Assembly: GCA_014872655.1 (NCBI GenBank)
Contig: WHHJ01000008.1
Coordinates: 1 to 48,261, forward strand
Source: Clostridia bacterium
Lineage (GTDB): Bacteria > Bacillota > Clostridia > Oscillospirales > UBA644
Length of the DNA stretch: 48,261 nt
Direction of reading: 5' to 3'
A program made the position numbers and the translations under genes. Position 1 is the first letter of the stretch. Every line of letters starts with the position of its first letter. Under the pieces are notes generated by a model that did not search any database, was not told the origin of the DNA, and saw nothing but the letters and a program-made list of their open reading frames with translations. Of the stretch, positions 7,296 through 14,618 are shown piece after piece.

Positions 7296-8129
7296 ATGCC
7301 AATTAAACTTTATAAGCCGACTACTCCTTCCAGAAGAGGCATGTCGGTATTGACATTCGAGGAACTTACCAAGGTAAAACCGGAAAGATCCCTTCTGGTC
7401 AGCTTGAAAAAGCATGCCGGACGCAACAGCTACGGCAGAATCACCGTACGTCATCAAGGCGGCGGCAACAGAAGAAAATACAGATTGATTGATTTCAAGC
7501 GCGCAGCATCCGACGAAGCGGCAACTGTTCGTTCCATTGAGTACGATCCTAACCGCTCTGCCAACATTGCGCTGATTCAATATGAAAGCGGAAAGAAAGC
7601 CTACATTATCGCACCTCAAAAGTTGACGGTTGGCGATGTTGTAAAATCCGGAAGCTCCGCAGATATTAAGCCCGGCAACTGTTTGCCGCTTTCCGACATT
7701 CCTTTGGGTACTCTGGTACACAACGTGGAAATGTATCCGGGAAAAGGCGGTCAGCTGGTTCGTGCGGCAGGTATGTCTGCACAGGTTATGGCCAAGGAAG
7801 GCAAATACGCACAGCTGAGACTTCCGTCCGGCGAAGTTCGTATGATCCGTTTGGATTGTAAAGCAACCATCGGTGTTGTCGGCAATACGGACCACGAAAA
7901 TGTTTCTATCGGAAAAGCCGGTAAGAAACGTCACATGGGTATCCGTCCGACAGTCAGAGGTTCTGTTATGAACCCCAACGACCACCCGCATGGTGGTGGT
8001 GAAGGTAAGTCACCGGTCGGCCGTCCGGGCCCTGTAACTCCGTGGGGTAAACCTGCACTGGGTTATAAGACTCGTTCGAAGAAGAACAAATCCAATCAAT
8101 TTATCGTAAAACGCAGAAATGCGAAATAG
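7296..8129 (+). CDS. rplB: 50S ribosomal protein L2
   Basis: L2 is needed for subunit joining and peptidyl transfer. The product is 277 residues, the usual length, starting MPIKLYKPTTPSRRGM. It carries GRNSYGRITVRHQGGGNRRK and the C-terminal signature MNPNDHPHGGGEGKSPVGRP, including the conserved functional histidine. I choose ATG 7296, preceded by AAAGGAGTGGGGAAT; a GTG three codons upstream overlaps the ribosome binding site itself and is less likely. Confidence 0.97.
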   Translation: MPIKLYKPTTPSRRGMSVLTFEELTKVKPERSLLVSLKKHAGRNSYGRITVRHQGGGNRRKYRLIDFKRAASDEAATVRSIEYDPNRSANIALIQYESGKKAYIIAPQKLTVGDVVKSGSSADIKPGNCLPLSDIPLGTLVHNVEMYPGKGGQLVRAAGMSAQVMAKEGKYAQLRLPSGEVRMIRLDCKATIGVVGNTDHENVSIGKAGKKRHMGIRPTVRGSVMNPNDHPHGGGEGKSPVGRPGPVTPWGKPALGYKTRSKKNKSNQFIVKRRNAK

Positions 8130-8144
8130 GAGGTGCTGTAAAAC

Positions 8145-8420
8145 ATGGGAAGAAGCGTGAAAAAAGGACCTTACGTAGAAGCGTCTTTGATGAAAAAAGT
8201 TGTTGACATGAACAACCAGAACGAAAAACGTGTTATCAAAACATGGTCAAGAGCATCGACTATTTTTCCTGAGTTTGTCGGTCACACATTTGCCGTTCAT
8301 GACGGCAGAAAACATGTTCCCGTCTATGTAACCGAGGACATGGTTGGCCACAAATTGGGCGAATTTGCTCCGACACGTCTGTTCAAGGGCCACAGTGGGT
8401 CCAAGACGACAAACAGCTAA
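8145..8420 (+). CDS. rpsS: 30S ribosomal protein S19
   Basis: S19 forms part of the 30S head with S13 and contacts the A-site finger. The 91-residue protein begins MGRSVKKGPYVE and contains KTWSRASTIFPEFVGHTFAV and KLGEFAPTRLFKGHSG, all diagnostic. It starts 15 bases after rplB with GGAGGTGCTGTAAAAC before the ATG. Confidence 0.98.
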   Translation: MGRSVKKGPYVEASLMKKVVDMNNQNEKRVIKTWSRASTIFPEFVGHTFAVHDGRKHVPVYVTEDMVGHKLGEFAPTRLFKGHSGSKTTNS

Positions 8421-8448
8421 GTCGTTGGTAGGAGGTTACGAATAAATT

Positions 8449-8784
8449 ATGGAAGCTAAAGCTTATTTAAGAGATCTTCGCATAACGCCCAGAAAAGTGA
8501 AGATTGTGCTCGATCTGATCCGGAACAAACCGGTCGGAACCGCGATTGCCATTCTGGAGCATACCCCCAAAGCAGCGAGTGTTCCTGTTTTGAAGCTGGT
8601 AAAATCTGCTATGGCAAACGCAGAAAACAATCACAACATGGACGTTAGCAAATTATATGTAAAAACTTGTTTTGTCGGACCTGCCCGGACGCTGAAGCGT
8701 ACGATGCCCAGAGCAAGAGGCAGCGCAGACAGAATTTTAAAAAGATCATCCCACATTACCATGATCTTGGCAGAGAAAGAATAA
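8449..8784 (+). CDS. rplV: 50S ribosomal protein L22
   Basis: L22 contributes its beta-hairpin to the exit tunnel, a site of macrolide resistance mutations. The 111-residue product contains LRITPRKVKIVLDLIRNKPV near the start and the hairpin region RTLKRTMPRARGSADRILKR near residues 80-100, with the conserved MPRARG motif. It starts with ATG 8449; the AGGAGG lies 13 bases upstream, at the long end of normal spacing. Confidence 0.97.
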   Translation: MEAKAYLRDLRITPRKVKIVLDLIRNKPVGTAIAILEHTPKAASVPVLKLVKSAMANAENNHNMDVSKLYVKTCFVGPARTLKRTMPRARGSADRILKRSSHITMILAEKE

Positions 8785-8799
8785 GGAGGAGTAGACAAG

Positions 8800-9492
8800 A
8801 TGGGACAAAAAGTGAATCCGCACGGCCTTCGTGTCGGCATCATTCGTAACTGGGATTCCAGATGGTTTGCTCGTGATGACCTTTTCGGAGATTTGGTCGT
8901 TGAAGACGCCAAGATCAGAAAATTCATCAAATCAAAGATTGCAAATGCGGGAATTCCGAAAATTGAAATTGAAAGAACGGCAGACAGAGTCAGAATCATT
9001 GTTCACTGTGCTCGTCCCGGAACCGTAATCGGCAAAGGCGGCGCAGAGATTGAGAAACTCAGACAGAGCATTGAAAAACTGATCAAGAAGCCGGTAGCAT
9101 TGACCATTGCAGAGGAAAAGAGAATCGACCTGAACGCACAGCTTGTTGCGGAAAGAATCGCATTGGATTTGGAAAAGAGAATTTCGTTCCGGCGTGCAAC
9201 TCGTCAGGCGATCGACCGTGCAATGAAAGCCGGTGCAAAAGGAATTAAGACCAATGTTGCAGGTCGTTTGGGTGGTGCAGAAATCGCGCGCAGCGAGCAC
9301 TACCATGAGGGAACGATTCCTCTTCAGACACTTCGTGCAGACATTGATTACGGCTTTGCAGAGGCTCACACCACTTATGGTAAAATCGGCGTAAAAGTAT
9401 GGATTTACAAAGGTGAGATCCTCAACGCAGGCAAGAAACTTCAGACAAGGGAGGGGAACCGTCATGTTAATGCCAAAAAGAGTAAAGTATAG
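8800..9492 (+). CDS. rpsC: 30S ribosomal protein S3
   Basis: S3 lies at the mRNA entry tunnel and takes part in mRNA unwinding. The 230-residue protein starts MGQKVNPHGLRVGIIRNW and contains the KH domain motif GTVIGKGGAEIEKLR (about 75-89) and the C-terminal GRLGGAEIARSEHYHEG signature. Its 3' end overlaps the start of rplP by 29 bases, and the rplP ribosome binding site lies inside it. The C-terminal tail is lysine rich. Confidence 0.98.
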   Translation: MGQKVNPHGLRVGIIRNWDSRWFARDDLFGDLVVEDAKIRKFIKSKIANAGIPKIEIERTADRVRIIVHCARPGTVIGKGGAEIEKLRQSIEKLIKKPVALTIAEEKRIDLNAQLVAERIALDLEKRISFRRATRQAIDRAMKAGAKGIKTNVAGRLGGAEIARSEHYHEGTIPLQTLRADIDYGFAEAHTTYGKIGVKVWIYKGEILNAGKKLQTREGNRHVNAKKSKV

Positions 9493-9895
9493 ACGTGTTC
9501 ATCGTGGCCGCATGACCGGTAAGGCAACCCGTGGTAATAAGATTTCCAGCGGCGAATTTGGCTTAATGGCTACAGAGCCGGCATGGATTACATCTAATCA
9601 GATCGAGGCAGCCCGTATCGCTATGACGCGTTACATTAAAAGAGGCGGTAAAGTTTGGATTAAAATTTTCCCCGACAAGCCGATCACGGAAAAGCCGGCT
9701 GAAACCCGAATGGGATCCGGTAAAGGATCTCCGGAATACTGGGTAGCCGTAGTAAAACCCGGCCGCATCATGTTTGAGATGGACGGAATTTCCGAAGAGG
9801 TTGCAAGAGAAGCCATGCGTTTGGCATCTCACAAACTGCCGATTAAAACAAAATTTGTTAAGAAATCTGATTTTGAAGTCGGAGGTGAAGCATAA
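9464..9895 (+). CDS. rplP: 50S ribosomal protein L16
   Basis: L16 helps position tRNAs in the A site. The 143-residue product starts MLMPKRVKYRRVHRG, which is the conserved L16 N-terminus, and includes GKVWIKIFPDKPITEKPAETR and MGSGKGSPEYWVAVVKPGR. I choose ATG 9464, preceded by GGGAGGGGAACC; this overlaps rpsC by 29 bases. An upstream in-frame ATG at 9413 would add 17 unconserved residues and is rejected. Confidence 0.96.
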   Translation: MLMPKRVKYRRVHRGRMTGKATRGNKISSGEFGLMATEPAWITSNQIEAARIAMTRYIKRGGKVWIKIFPDKPITEKPAETRMGSGKGSPEYWVAVVKPGRIMFEMDGISEEVAREAMRLASHKLPIKTKFVKKSDFEVGGEA

Positions 9896-10098
9896 TGAAA
9901 GCCAAAGAACTCAAAGATCTGAAAGCCATGTCGATGGAAGACCTCGAGAAGAAGCTCAAGGCATTAAAAGAAGAGATTTTTGCTTTGCGTTTCCAGCATG
10001 CTACCAACCAACTCGACAACCCGATGCGCATCAATGCAGTCCGCAAGGATATTGCAAGAGTCAAGACCATTATCCGCGAAAAGCAGATAAACGGTTAG
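9895..10098 (+). CDS. rpmC: 50S ribosomal protein L29
   Basis: L29 is a small two-helix protein next to L23 at the tunnel exit. The 67-residue product contains MSMEDLEKKLKALKEEIFAL, RFQHATNQLDNPMRI and RKDIARVKTIIREK, the standard pattern. Start overlaps the rplP stop (TAATG), with GGAGGTGAAGC just upstream. Confidence 0.97.
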   Translation: MKAKELKDLKAMSMEDLEKKLKALKEEIFALRFQHATNQLDNPMRINAVRKDIARVKTIIREKQING

Positions 10099-10120
10099 TC
10101 TGCACAGGGAGGTAAAACAG

Positions 10121-10378
10121 ATGGCAGAAAGAGCTTTAAGAAAGACAAGAGTCGGCCGTGTAGTGTCCGACAAAATGGATAAAACAGTCGTAGTTGCAAT
10201 TTTGGAGCACGAAAAGCATCCGATGTATAAAAAGGTTATCAAAACCACATACAAACTGAAAGCACACGACGAAAACAACGAGTGCAAAGTCGGCGACAGA
10301 GTCGAAGTGATGGAAACACGTCCTTTGTCCAGAGACAAGAGATGGCGCGTTGTTGAGATTGTCGAGAAAGCGAAATAA
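10121..10378 (+). CDS. rpsQ: 30S ribosomal protein S17
   Basis: S17 binds 16S rRNA early in 30S assembly with an OB fold. The 85-residue protein contains RKTRVGRVVSDKMDKTVVVA, HPMYKKVIKTTYKLKAHDE and VGDRVEVMETRPLSRDKRW, all characteristic. GGGAGGTAAAACAG precedes the ATG. A 61-base gap to rplN follows. Confidence 0.97.
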   Translation: MAERALRKTRVGRVVSDKMDKTVVVAILEHEKHPMYKKVIKTTYKLKAHDENNECKVGDRVEVMETRPLSRDKRWRVVEIVEKAK

Positions 10379-10439
10379 TATAGGCAGTCCGTATGCGTTT
10401 TAAGCGAAAGCGAGTATCGTTAGAAGAAGGAGAATAATT

Positions 10440-10808
10440 ATGATTCAACAACAAACTTTTCTCCAGGTTGCCGATAATACAGGTGCAAAAGAATTGATGT
10501 GCATTCGTGTCCTCGGCGGCTCCGGCAGAAAATTTGCCAATATAGGCGACGTTATTGTTGCTACGGTTAAAAAAGCAGCACCGAACGGCGGCGTGAAAAA
10601 AGGCGAAGTTGTAAAGGCAGTTGTTGTGCGCAGCGTAAAAGGATTGCGCCGTGCAGACGGGTCCTATATCAAATTCGATGAAAATGCCGCAGTCATTATT
10701 AAAGAAGACAAGAATCCCAGAGGTACGCGTATTTTTGGGCCTATTGCCAGAGAGCTCAGAGACAAAGAGTATACCAAGATCTTGTCTTTAGCTCCTGAAG
10801 TACTGTAA
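10440..10808 (+). CDS. rplN: 50S ribosomal protein L14
   Basis: L14 forms intersubunit bridges and is the docking site of silencing factor RsfS. The 122-residue protein contains QQQTFLQVADNTGAKELMCI, GRKFANIGDVIVATVKKAAP and GTRIFGPIARELRDKEYTKI, the family hallmarks. AAGAAGGAGAATAATT precedes the ATG. It opens the part of the cluster called the spc operon in E. coli; no internal promoter is obvious. Confidence 0.98.
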   Translation: MIQQQTFLQVADNTGAKELMCIRVLGGSGRKFANIGDVIVATVKKAAPNGGVKKGEVVKAVVVRSVKGLRRADGSYIKFDENAAVIIKEDKNPRGTRIFGPIARELRDKEYTKILSLAPEVL

Positions 10809-10824
10809 GAAGGAGGCTGAAATT

Positions 10825-11151
10825 ATGAATACGTTACACGTAAAAACCGGCGACACCGTTAAAGTGATTTCCGGCAGAAGCAAGGGCGGTAAAGGTAAAG
10901 TAGTTGCAGTTTCTCCGAAAGAGGGCAAAGTCATTGTAGAAGGCGTAAACATGGTATCTAAGCATGTTAAACCGAAAAGACAGGGCGAAAGTGGCGGCAT
11001 CGTAAAAACCGAAGGCGCTATGTATGCCTGCAAAGTAATGGTCGTTTGTCCGAAGTGCGGGAAAGCAACCCGTGTTGGTGTTAAAGTAGAAGGCACCGGC
11101 AAAGATCAGAAAAAAGTCAGATATTGCAAAAAATGCAATGCAAATCTGTAA
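10825..11151 (+). CDS. rplX: 50S ribosomal protein L24
   Basis: L24 is an assembly initiator with a KOW motif. The 108-residue product contains KTGDTVKVISGRSKGGKGKV (about 7-26) and the C-terminal half of bacterial L24 with a zinc ribbon: CPKCGK (about 73-78) and CKKC (about 101-104), so it should bind zinc. GAAGGAGGCTGAAATT precedes the ATG. Confidence 0.97.
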   Translation: MNTLHVKTGDTVKVISGRSKGGKGKVVAVSPKEGKVIVEGVNMVSKHVKPKRQGESGGIVKTEGAMYACKVMVVCPKCGKATRVGVKVEGTGKDQKKVRYCKKCNANL

Positions 11152-11168
11152 TGGAGGAGTGAACGAAA

Positions 11169-11708
11169 ATGGCAAGACTTGGTGATATGTACAAAAATGA
11201 AGTTGCTCCTGCAATGATGAAAAAATTCAACTATAAGAGTCCGATGCAGATTCCCAAATTCGACAAGATCGTTGTCAACGTCGGATGCGGAGACGCAAAA
11301 GACAATTCCAAAGTAATCGAGTCCGTTACAACGGATCTGGCGGCTATTACAGGTCAAAAGCCGGTTACCTGCCGTGCCAGAAAATCTGTTGCGAACTTTA
11401 AAATCCGTAAAGGGATGCCGATCGGCGTAAAGGTTACGTTGCGGGGCGAAAAGATGTATGAGTTTATGGACAGACTCTTCAACTTTGCACTTCCTCGTGT
11501 TCGTGACTTCAGAGGAATCAATCCCAACGCGTTCGACGGCAGAGGCAACTATTCCTTCGGCGTAAAAGAGCAGCTGATATTCCCCGAAATCGATTATGAT
11601 AAAATCGATAAAGTCAGAGGGATGGATATCATGTTTGTCACAACGGCAACCAAAGACGAAGAAGCCAAAGAACTTCTTGAACTGATGGGCGCGCCGTTCG
11701 CGAAATAA
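11169..11708 (+). CDS. rplE: 50S ribosomal protein L5
   Basis: L5 binds 5S rRNA and contacts P-site tRNA. The 179-residue product contains YKSPMQIPKFDKIVVNVGCG, the GQKPVTCRARKSVANFKIRK motif and RVRDFRGINPNAFDGRGNYS, which are diagnostic. Length is standard. ATGGAGGAGTGAACGAAA precedes the ATG. Confidence 0.98.
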   Translation: MARLGDMYKNEVAPAMMKKFNYKSPMQIPKFDKIVVNVGCGDAKDNSKVIESVTTDLAAITGQKPVTCRARKSVANFKIRKGMPIGVKVTLRGEKMYEFMDRLFNFALPRVRDFRGINPNAFDGRGNYSFGVKEQLIFPEIDYDKIDKVRGMDIMFVTTATKDEEAKELLELMGAPFAK

Positions 11709-11722
11709 GGAGGAGGATTGCT

Positions 11723-11908
11723 ATGGCGAAGAAGTCTATGATATTGAAGCAGCAAAGACCTGCAAAATATTCTGCACGGGCATACAACAGATGCAAAATC
11801 TGCGGCAGACCTCACAGTTATATGAGAAAATACGGTATTTGCCGGATATGCTTTAGAGAACTTGCTTACAAAGGCCAGATTCCGGGCGTAAAGAAAGCAA
11901 GCTGGTAA
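11723..11908 (+). CDS. rpsZ: 30S ribosomal protein S14, zinc type (S14Z)
   Basis: S14 sits in the 30S head. This is the short, zinc-binding form typical of Gram-positives: 61 residues with CKICGRPHSYMRKYGICRIC (Cys 24, 27, 40, 43) followed by FRELAYKGQIPGVKKASW. AAGGAGGAGGATTGCT precedes the ATG. No second zinc-free rpsN is seen in the window. Confidence 0.98.
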   Translation: MAKKSMILKQQRPAKYSARAYNRCKICGRPHSYMRKYGICRICFRELAYKGQIPGVKKASW

Positions 11909-11944
11909 GCTGTAGAGAGTAATTGTTAGGAGGTTAACGAGATT

Positions 11945-12343
11945 ATGTATACGACAGATCCTATTGCAGATATGCTTACTCGTATCCGGAATGCGAATTC
12001 TTCCAAACACGAAAGTGTTGAGATTCCCGCATCCAATATGAAAAAGCAGATTGCACAGATCCTCGTGGATGAGGGTTATATCAAGTCCTACAACGTAATC
12101 GATGACGGCAAACAGGGGATCCTTAAGATCACGCTGAAATACGGAGCAAACAAATCCAAGGTTCTGCAAGGATTAAAGAGAGTTTCCAAGCCGGGTTTAC
12201 GGATGTATGTAGGCAAAGATGAAGTTCCAAAGGTTATGAGAGGTTTGGGTGTAGCGATTATTTCTACATCGAAAGGGATCATGACTGACAGAGCGGCAAG
12301 AAGCGCAAACGTCGGCGGAGAGGTTCTCGCATTTGTTTGGTAA
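11945..12343 (+). CDS. rpsH: 30S ribosomal protein S8
   Basis: S8 is a primary 16S rRNA binder in the platform; in E. coli it represses the spc operon by binding near rplE. The 132-residue protein starts TDPIADMLTRIRNANSSKHE and ends with the conserved STSKGIMTDRAARSANVGGE region. AGGAGGTTAACGAGATT precedes the ATG. Confidence 0.98.
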   Translation: MYTTDPIADMLTRIRNANSSKHESVEIPASNMKKQIAQILVDEGYIKSYNVIDDGKQGILKITLKYGANKSKVLQGLKRVSKPGLRMYVGKDEVPKVMRGLGVAIISTSKGIMTDRAARSANVGGEVLAFVW

Positions 12344-12376
12344 GAGCCGCCGATTTTGAGGAAAGGATAAGTTAAT

Positions 12377-12925
12377 ATGTCAAGAATTGGTAGAAAGCAT
12401 ATCGATATACCCGCTGGTGTAACAGTTACATTAGCGTCCGATAATACGGTCACCGTCAAAGGCCCGAAGGGCGAACTGGTGCAGAAAATGCATCCGGATA
12501 TGCTCATAAAAATTGACGGTAACGTGATTAGCGTAGAACGTCCATCTGAGGATAAAAAACACAGATCCTTGCATGGCTTGACAAGAACCTTGATAGCAAA
12601 TATGATTGAGGGCGTAACTAACGGTTATACAAAAACGCTTGAGATACAAGGTGTCGGTTACAGAGTTCAGAAGCAGGGGAACAAAGCGGTATTCACGATC
12701 GGTTATTCCCACCCTGTGGAAGTAGAAGAGATTCCCGGGATCAAGATTGATATTCCGGATGCAACCACCGTCGTTATTTCCGGATCCGACAAACAGCAGG
12801 TAGGTCAGTTTGCAGCAGAAGTTCGCAGCAAGAGACCGCCGGAGCCGTATCACGGAAAAGGTATCAGATATAAGGGCGAATACATCAGAATGAAGGAAGG
12901 TAAAGCCGGCAAGGGCAAGAAATAA
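12377..12925 (+). CDS. rplF: 50S ribosomal protein L6
   Basis: L6 lies near the GTPase-associated centre. The 182-residue product begins MSRIGRKHIDIPAGVTV and carries LEIQGVGYRVQKQGNK and RSKRPPEPYHGKGIRYKGE, the C-terminal signature. GAGGAAAGGATAAGTTAAT precedes the ATG. It is followed by an unusually long 137-base gap before rplR. Confidence 0.98.
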   Translation: MSRIGRKHIDIPAGVTVTLASDNTVTVKGPKGELVQKMHPDMLIKIDGNVISVERPSEDKKHRSLHGLTRTLIANMIEGVTNGYTKTLEIQGVGYRVQKQGNKAVFTIGYSHPVEVEEIPGIKIDIPDATTVVISGSDKQQVGQFAAEVRSKRPPEPYHGKGIRYKGEYIRMKEGKAGKGKK

Positions 12926-13034
12926 TCCGGACAAAGCCTTATCCCTTCTCCGACAGGTGAGAAATCTACTTGGTTTATTGGAGCCGGGAAGGTCAAAATG
13001 TTCTGATTTGATTGGTCAGGCCGCTTGCCCGTTA

Positions 13035-13059
13035 TAACGTTCAAGGAGGTTAAACGTTA
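13035..13059 (+). promoter_or_regulatory. Hairpin presenting the rplR ribosome binding site in its loop
   Basis: TAACGTT (13035-13041) pairs perfectly with AACGTTA (13053-13059). The 11-base loop (13042-13052) contains AAGGAGG. The rplR ATG is at 13063, 13 bases after the GGAGG in the linear sequence but only 3 bases from the stem. Apart from this, the 137-base gap 12926-13062 shows no gene. Confidence 0.55.
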
Positions 13060-13062
13060 GTT

Positions 13063-13422
13063 ATGGTAAGCAGAAAAGATTCAAATAAAGCCAGAGTCCA
13101 GAGACATCGGCGTGTTCGCGGCAAGATCAGCGGAACAGCCGCTTGCCCGCGTCTGAATGTATATCGGTCTCTGAAGAATATCTATGCACAGATCATAGAT
13201 GACCAGGCAGGCGTAACGCTTGTAGCAGCCTCTACCGTCGACAAAGAGTTCAGCGAATACGGCGGAAATGTAGAAGCTGCAAAAAAAGTTGGTCTAAAAA
13301 TAGCGGAACTTGCCGCTGCAAAGAATATAAAAGATGTTGTCTTTGACAGAGGCGGCTATCTGTATCACGGCAGAGTTCAGGCCCTTGCAGAAGGTGCCCG
13401 AGAAGGCGGACTCAACTTCTAA
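13063..13422 (+). CDS. rplR: 50S ribosomal protein L18
   Basis: L18 binds 5S rRNA with L5. The 119-residue protein has the arginine-rich N-terminus (RVQRHRRVRGKISGTAACPR), then LNVYRSLKNIYAQIIDD and the end FDRGGYLYHGRVQALAEGAR, all standard. The ATG at 13063 is the only sensible start; its ribosome binding site is 13 bases away in the loop of a hairpin. Confidence 0.97.
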   Translation: MVSRKDSNKARVQRHRRVRGKISGTAACPRLNVYRSLKNIYAQIIDDQAGVTLVAASTVDKEFSEYGGNVEAAKKVGLKIAELAAAKNIKDVVFDRGGYLYHGRVQALAEGAREGGLNF

Positions 13423-13446
13423 GAGTTTTAAGGAGGATTAATCAAT

Positions 13447-13950
13447 ATGTACGATAAAATCGATGCATCTAAGTTAGCATTGACCGAAAAGCTCGTATCT
13501 CTCAGCCGTGTATCCAAGACCGTTAAGGGTGGTAGAAAAATGAAGTTCTCCGCACTTATCGTTGTCGGCAACGGTGAAGGGATCGTTGGAGTCGGACTTG
13601 GGAAATCCACAGAAATTCCGGACGCGGTCAACAAGGGTATCGAAGATGCCAAGAAAAACCTGGTCAGAGTTTCTCTGAAAGGGACGACCATTCCGCACGA
13701 GATCGTTTCGGAATACGGTGCAAGTTTGGTAGTCATGAAACCGGCAGCAAAAGGAACCGGTGTTATTGCCGGCGGTGCAGTTCGTGCCGTACTTGAAATG
13801 GCCGGAATTAAAGATATCCGAACCAAAGCACTTCATTCCCGTAACCCTCAAAACCTTGTTCAGGCTACAATCAAAGGTCTTTCTGCAATGAGAGACGCAA
13901 AGGAAGTAGCTGAAACAAGAGGCAAATCGGTTCAAGAGATTTTAGGTTAA
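13447..13950 (+). CDS. rpsE: 30S ribosomal protein S5
   Basis: S5 lies at the mRNA entry and affects decoding accuracy. The 167-residue product contains VSRVSKTVKGGRKMKFSALI (double-stranded RNA binding part), VVGNGEGIVGVGLGKSTEIP and VIAGGAVRAVLEMAGIKDI. AAGGAGGATTAATCAAT precedes the ATG. Confidence 0.98.
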   Translation: MYDKIDASKLALTEKLVSLSRVSKTVKGGRKMKFSALIVVGNGEGIVGVGLGKSTEIPDAVNKGIEDAKKNLVRVSLKGTTIPHEIVSEYGASLVVMKPAAKGTGVIAGGAVRAVLEMAGIKDIRTKALHSRNPQNLVQATIKGLSAMRDAKEVAETRGKSVQEILG

Positions 13951-13963
13951 GGAGGGTATATCC

Positions 13964-14158
13964 ATGGCAGCAAAGAATGCAGGTAGTACTCTTAATATCA
14001 CACTTGTTAAAAGTCTGATCGGCCGGAAAAAAGATCATATCGCAACAGCGAAGTCTTTGGGCTTAAAGAAGATCGGCGACACAACAAGTCAGCCTAAGAA
14101 CGCGGCTACCGAAGGGAAAATCAAAAAAATTAGTTATTTGATTAAAGTTGAACAATAA
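13964..14158 (+). CDS. rpmD: 50S ribosomal protein L30
   Basis: L30 is a small, bacteria-variable 50S protein. The 64-residue product contains LNITLVKSLIGRKKDHIATA and SLGLKKIGDTTSQP, the family core, and ends YLIKVEQ. GGAGGGTATATCC precedes the ATG. Position between rpsE and rplO is standard. Confidence 0.96.
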   Translation: MAAKNAGSTLNITLVKSLIGRKKDHIATAKSLGLKKIGDTTSQPKNAATEGKIKKISYLIKVEQ

Positions 14159-14171
14159 GGAGGTGTCTGTG

Positions 14172-14615
14172 ATGAAATTAACTGATCTTGCACCTGCAAT
14201 GGGATCCAATAAGCCTGCATACAGAAAAGGCAGAGGGATCGGTTCCGGCAACGGAAAGACGGCCGGAAAAGGGCATAAGGGTCAAAACGCTCGTTCCGGC
14301 GGCGGAGTTCGTCCGGGATTTGAAGGCGGTCAAATGCCGTTGCAGAGACGTTTGCCGAAGCGTGGTTTTTCGAACTATCCGTTCAAAAAGACTTACGAAA
14401 CGGTCAATGTCGGCGTTTTGAACATTTTTGAAGACAACTCCGTAATCACGGCTGAGGAATTGTTTGAGAAGAATATGATCAGCGATAAAAAAGCAGAGGT
14501 GAAAATTCTCGGCTACGGTGAGATCGAGAAGAAAGTCACCGTAAAGGCTGCGAAGTTCTCCGAGTCCGCTAAGTCAAAGATCGAGGCGGCAGGCGGGAAA
14601 GCCGAGGTGTTGTAA
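14172..14615 (+). CDS. rplO: 50S ribosomal protein L15
   Basis: L15 acts late in 50S assembly. The product is 147 residues from ATG 14172 (MKLTDLAPAMGSNKPAYRKG), with the glycine/arginine-rich RGIGSGNGKTAGKGHKGQNA segment and FEGGQMPLQRRLPKRGFSN. The start is chosen because AAGGAGGTGTCTGTG lies just upstream; an in-frame ATG at 14148, inside the end of rpmD, adds unconserved residues. Confidence 0.96.
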   Translation: MKLTDLAPAMGSNKPAYRKGRGIGSGNGKTAGKGHKGQNARSGGGVRPGFEGGQMPLQRRLPKRGFSNYPFKKTYETVNVGVLNIFEDNSVITAEELFEKNMISDKKAEVKILGYGEIEKKVTVKAAKFSESAKSKIEAAGGKAEVL

Positions 14616-14618
14616 CCG

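Noticed and set aside
7248..7991. 247-codon minus-strand frame opposite rplB
   Set aside because: Antisense shadow of a certain ribosomal gene; no start signals.
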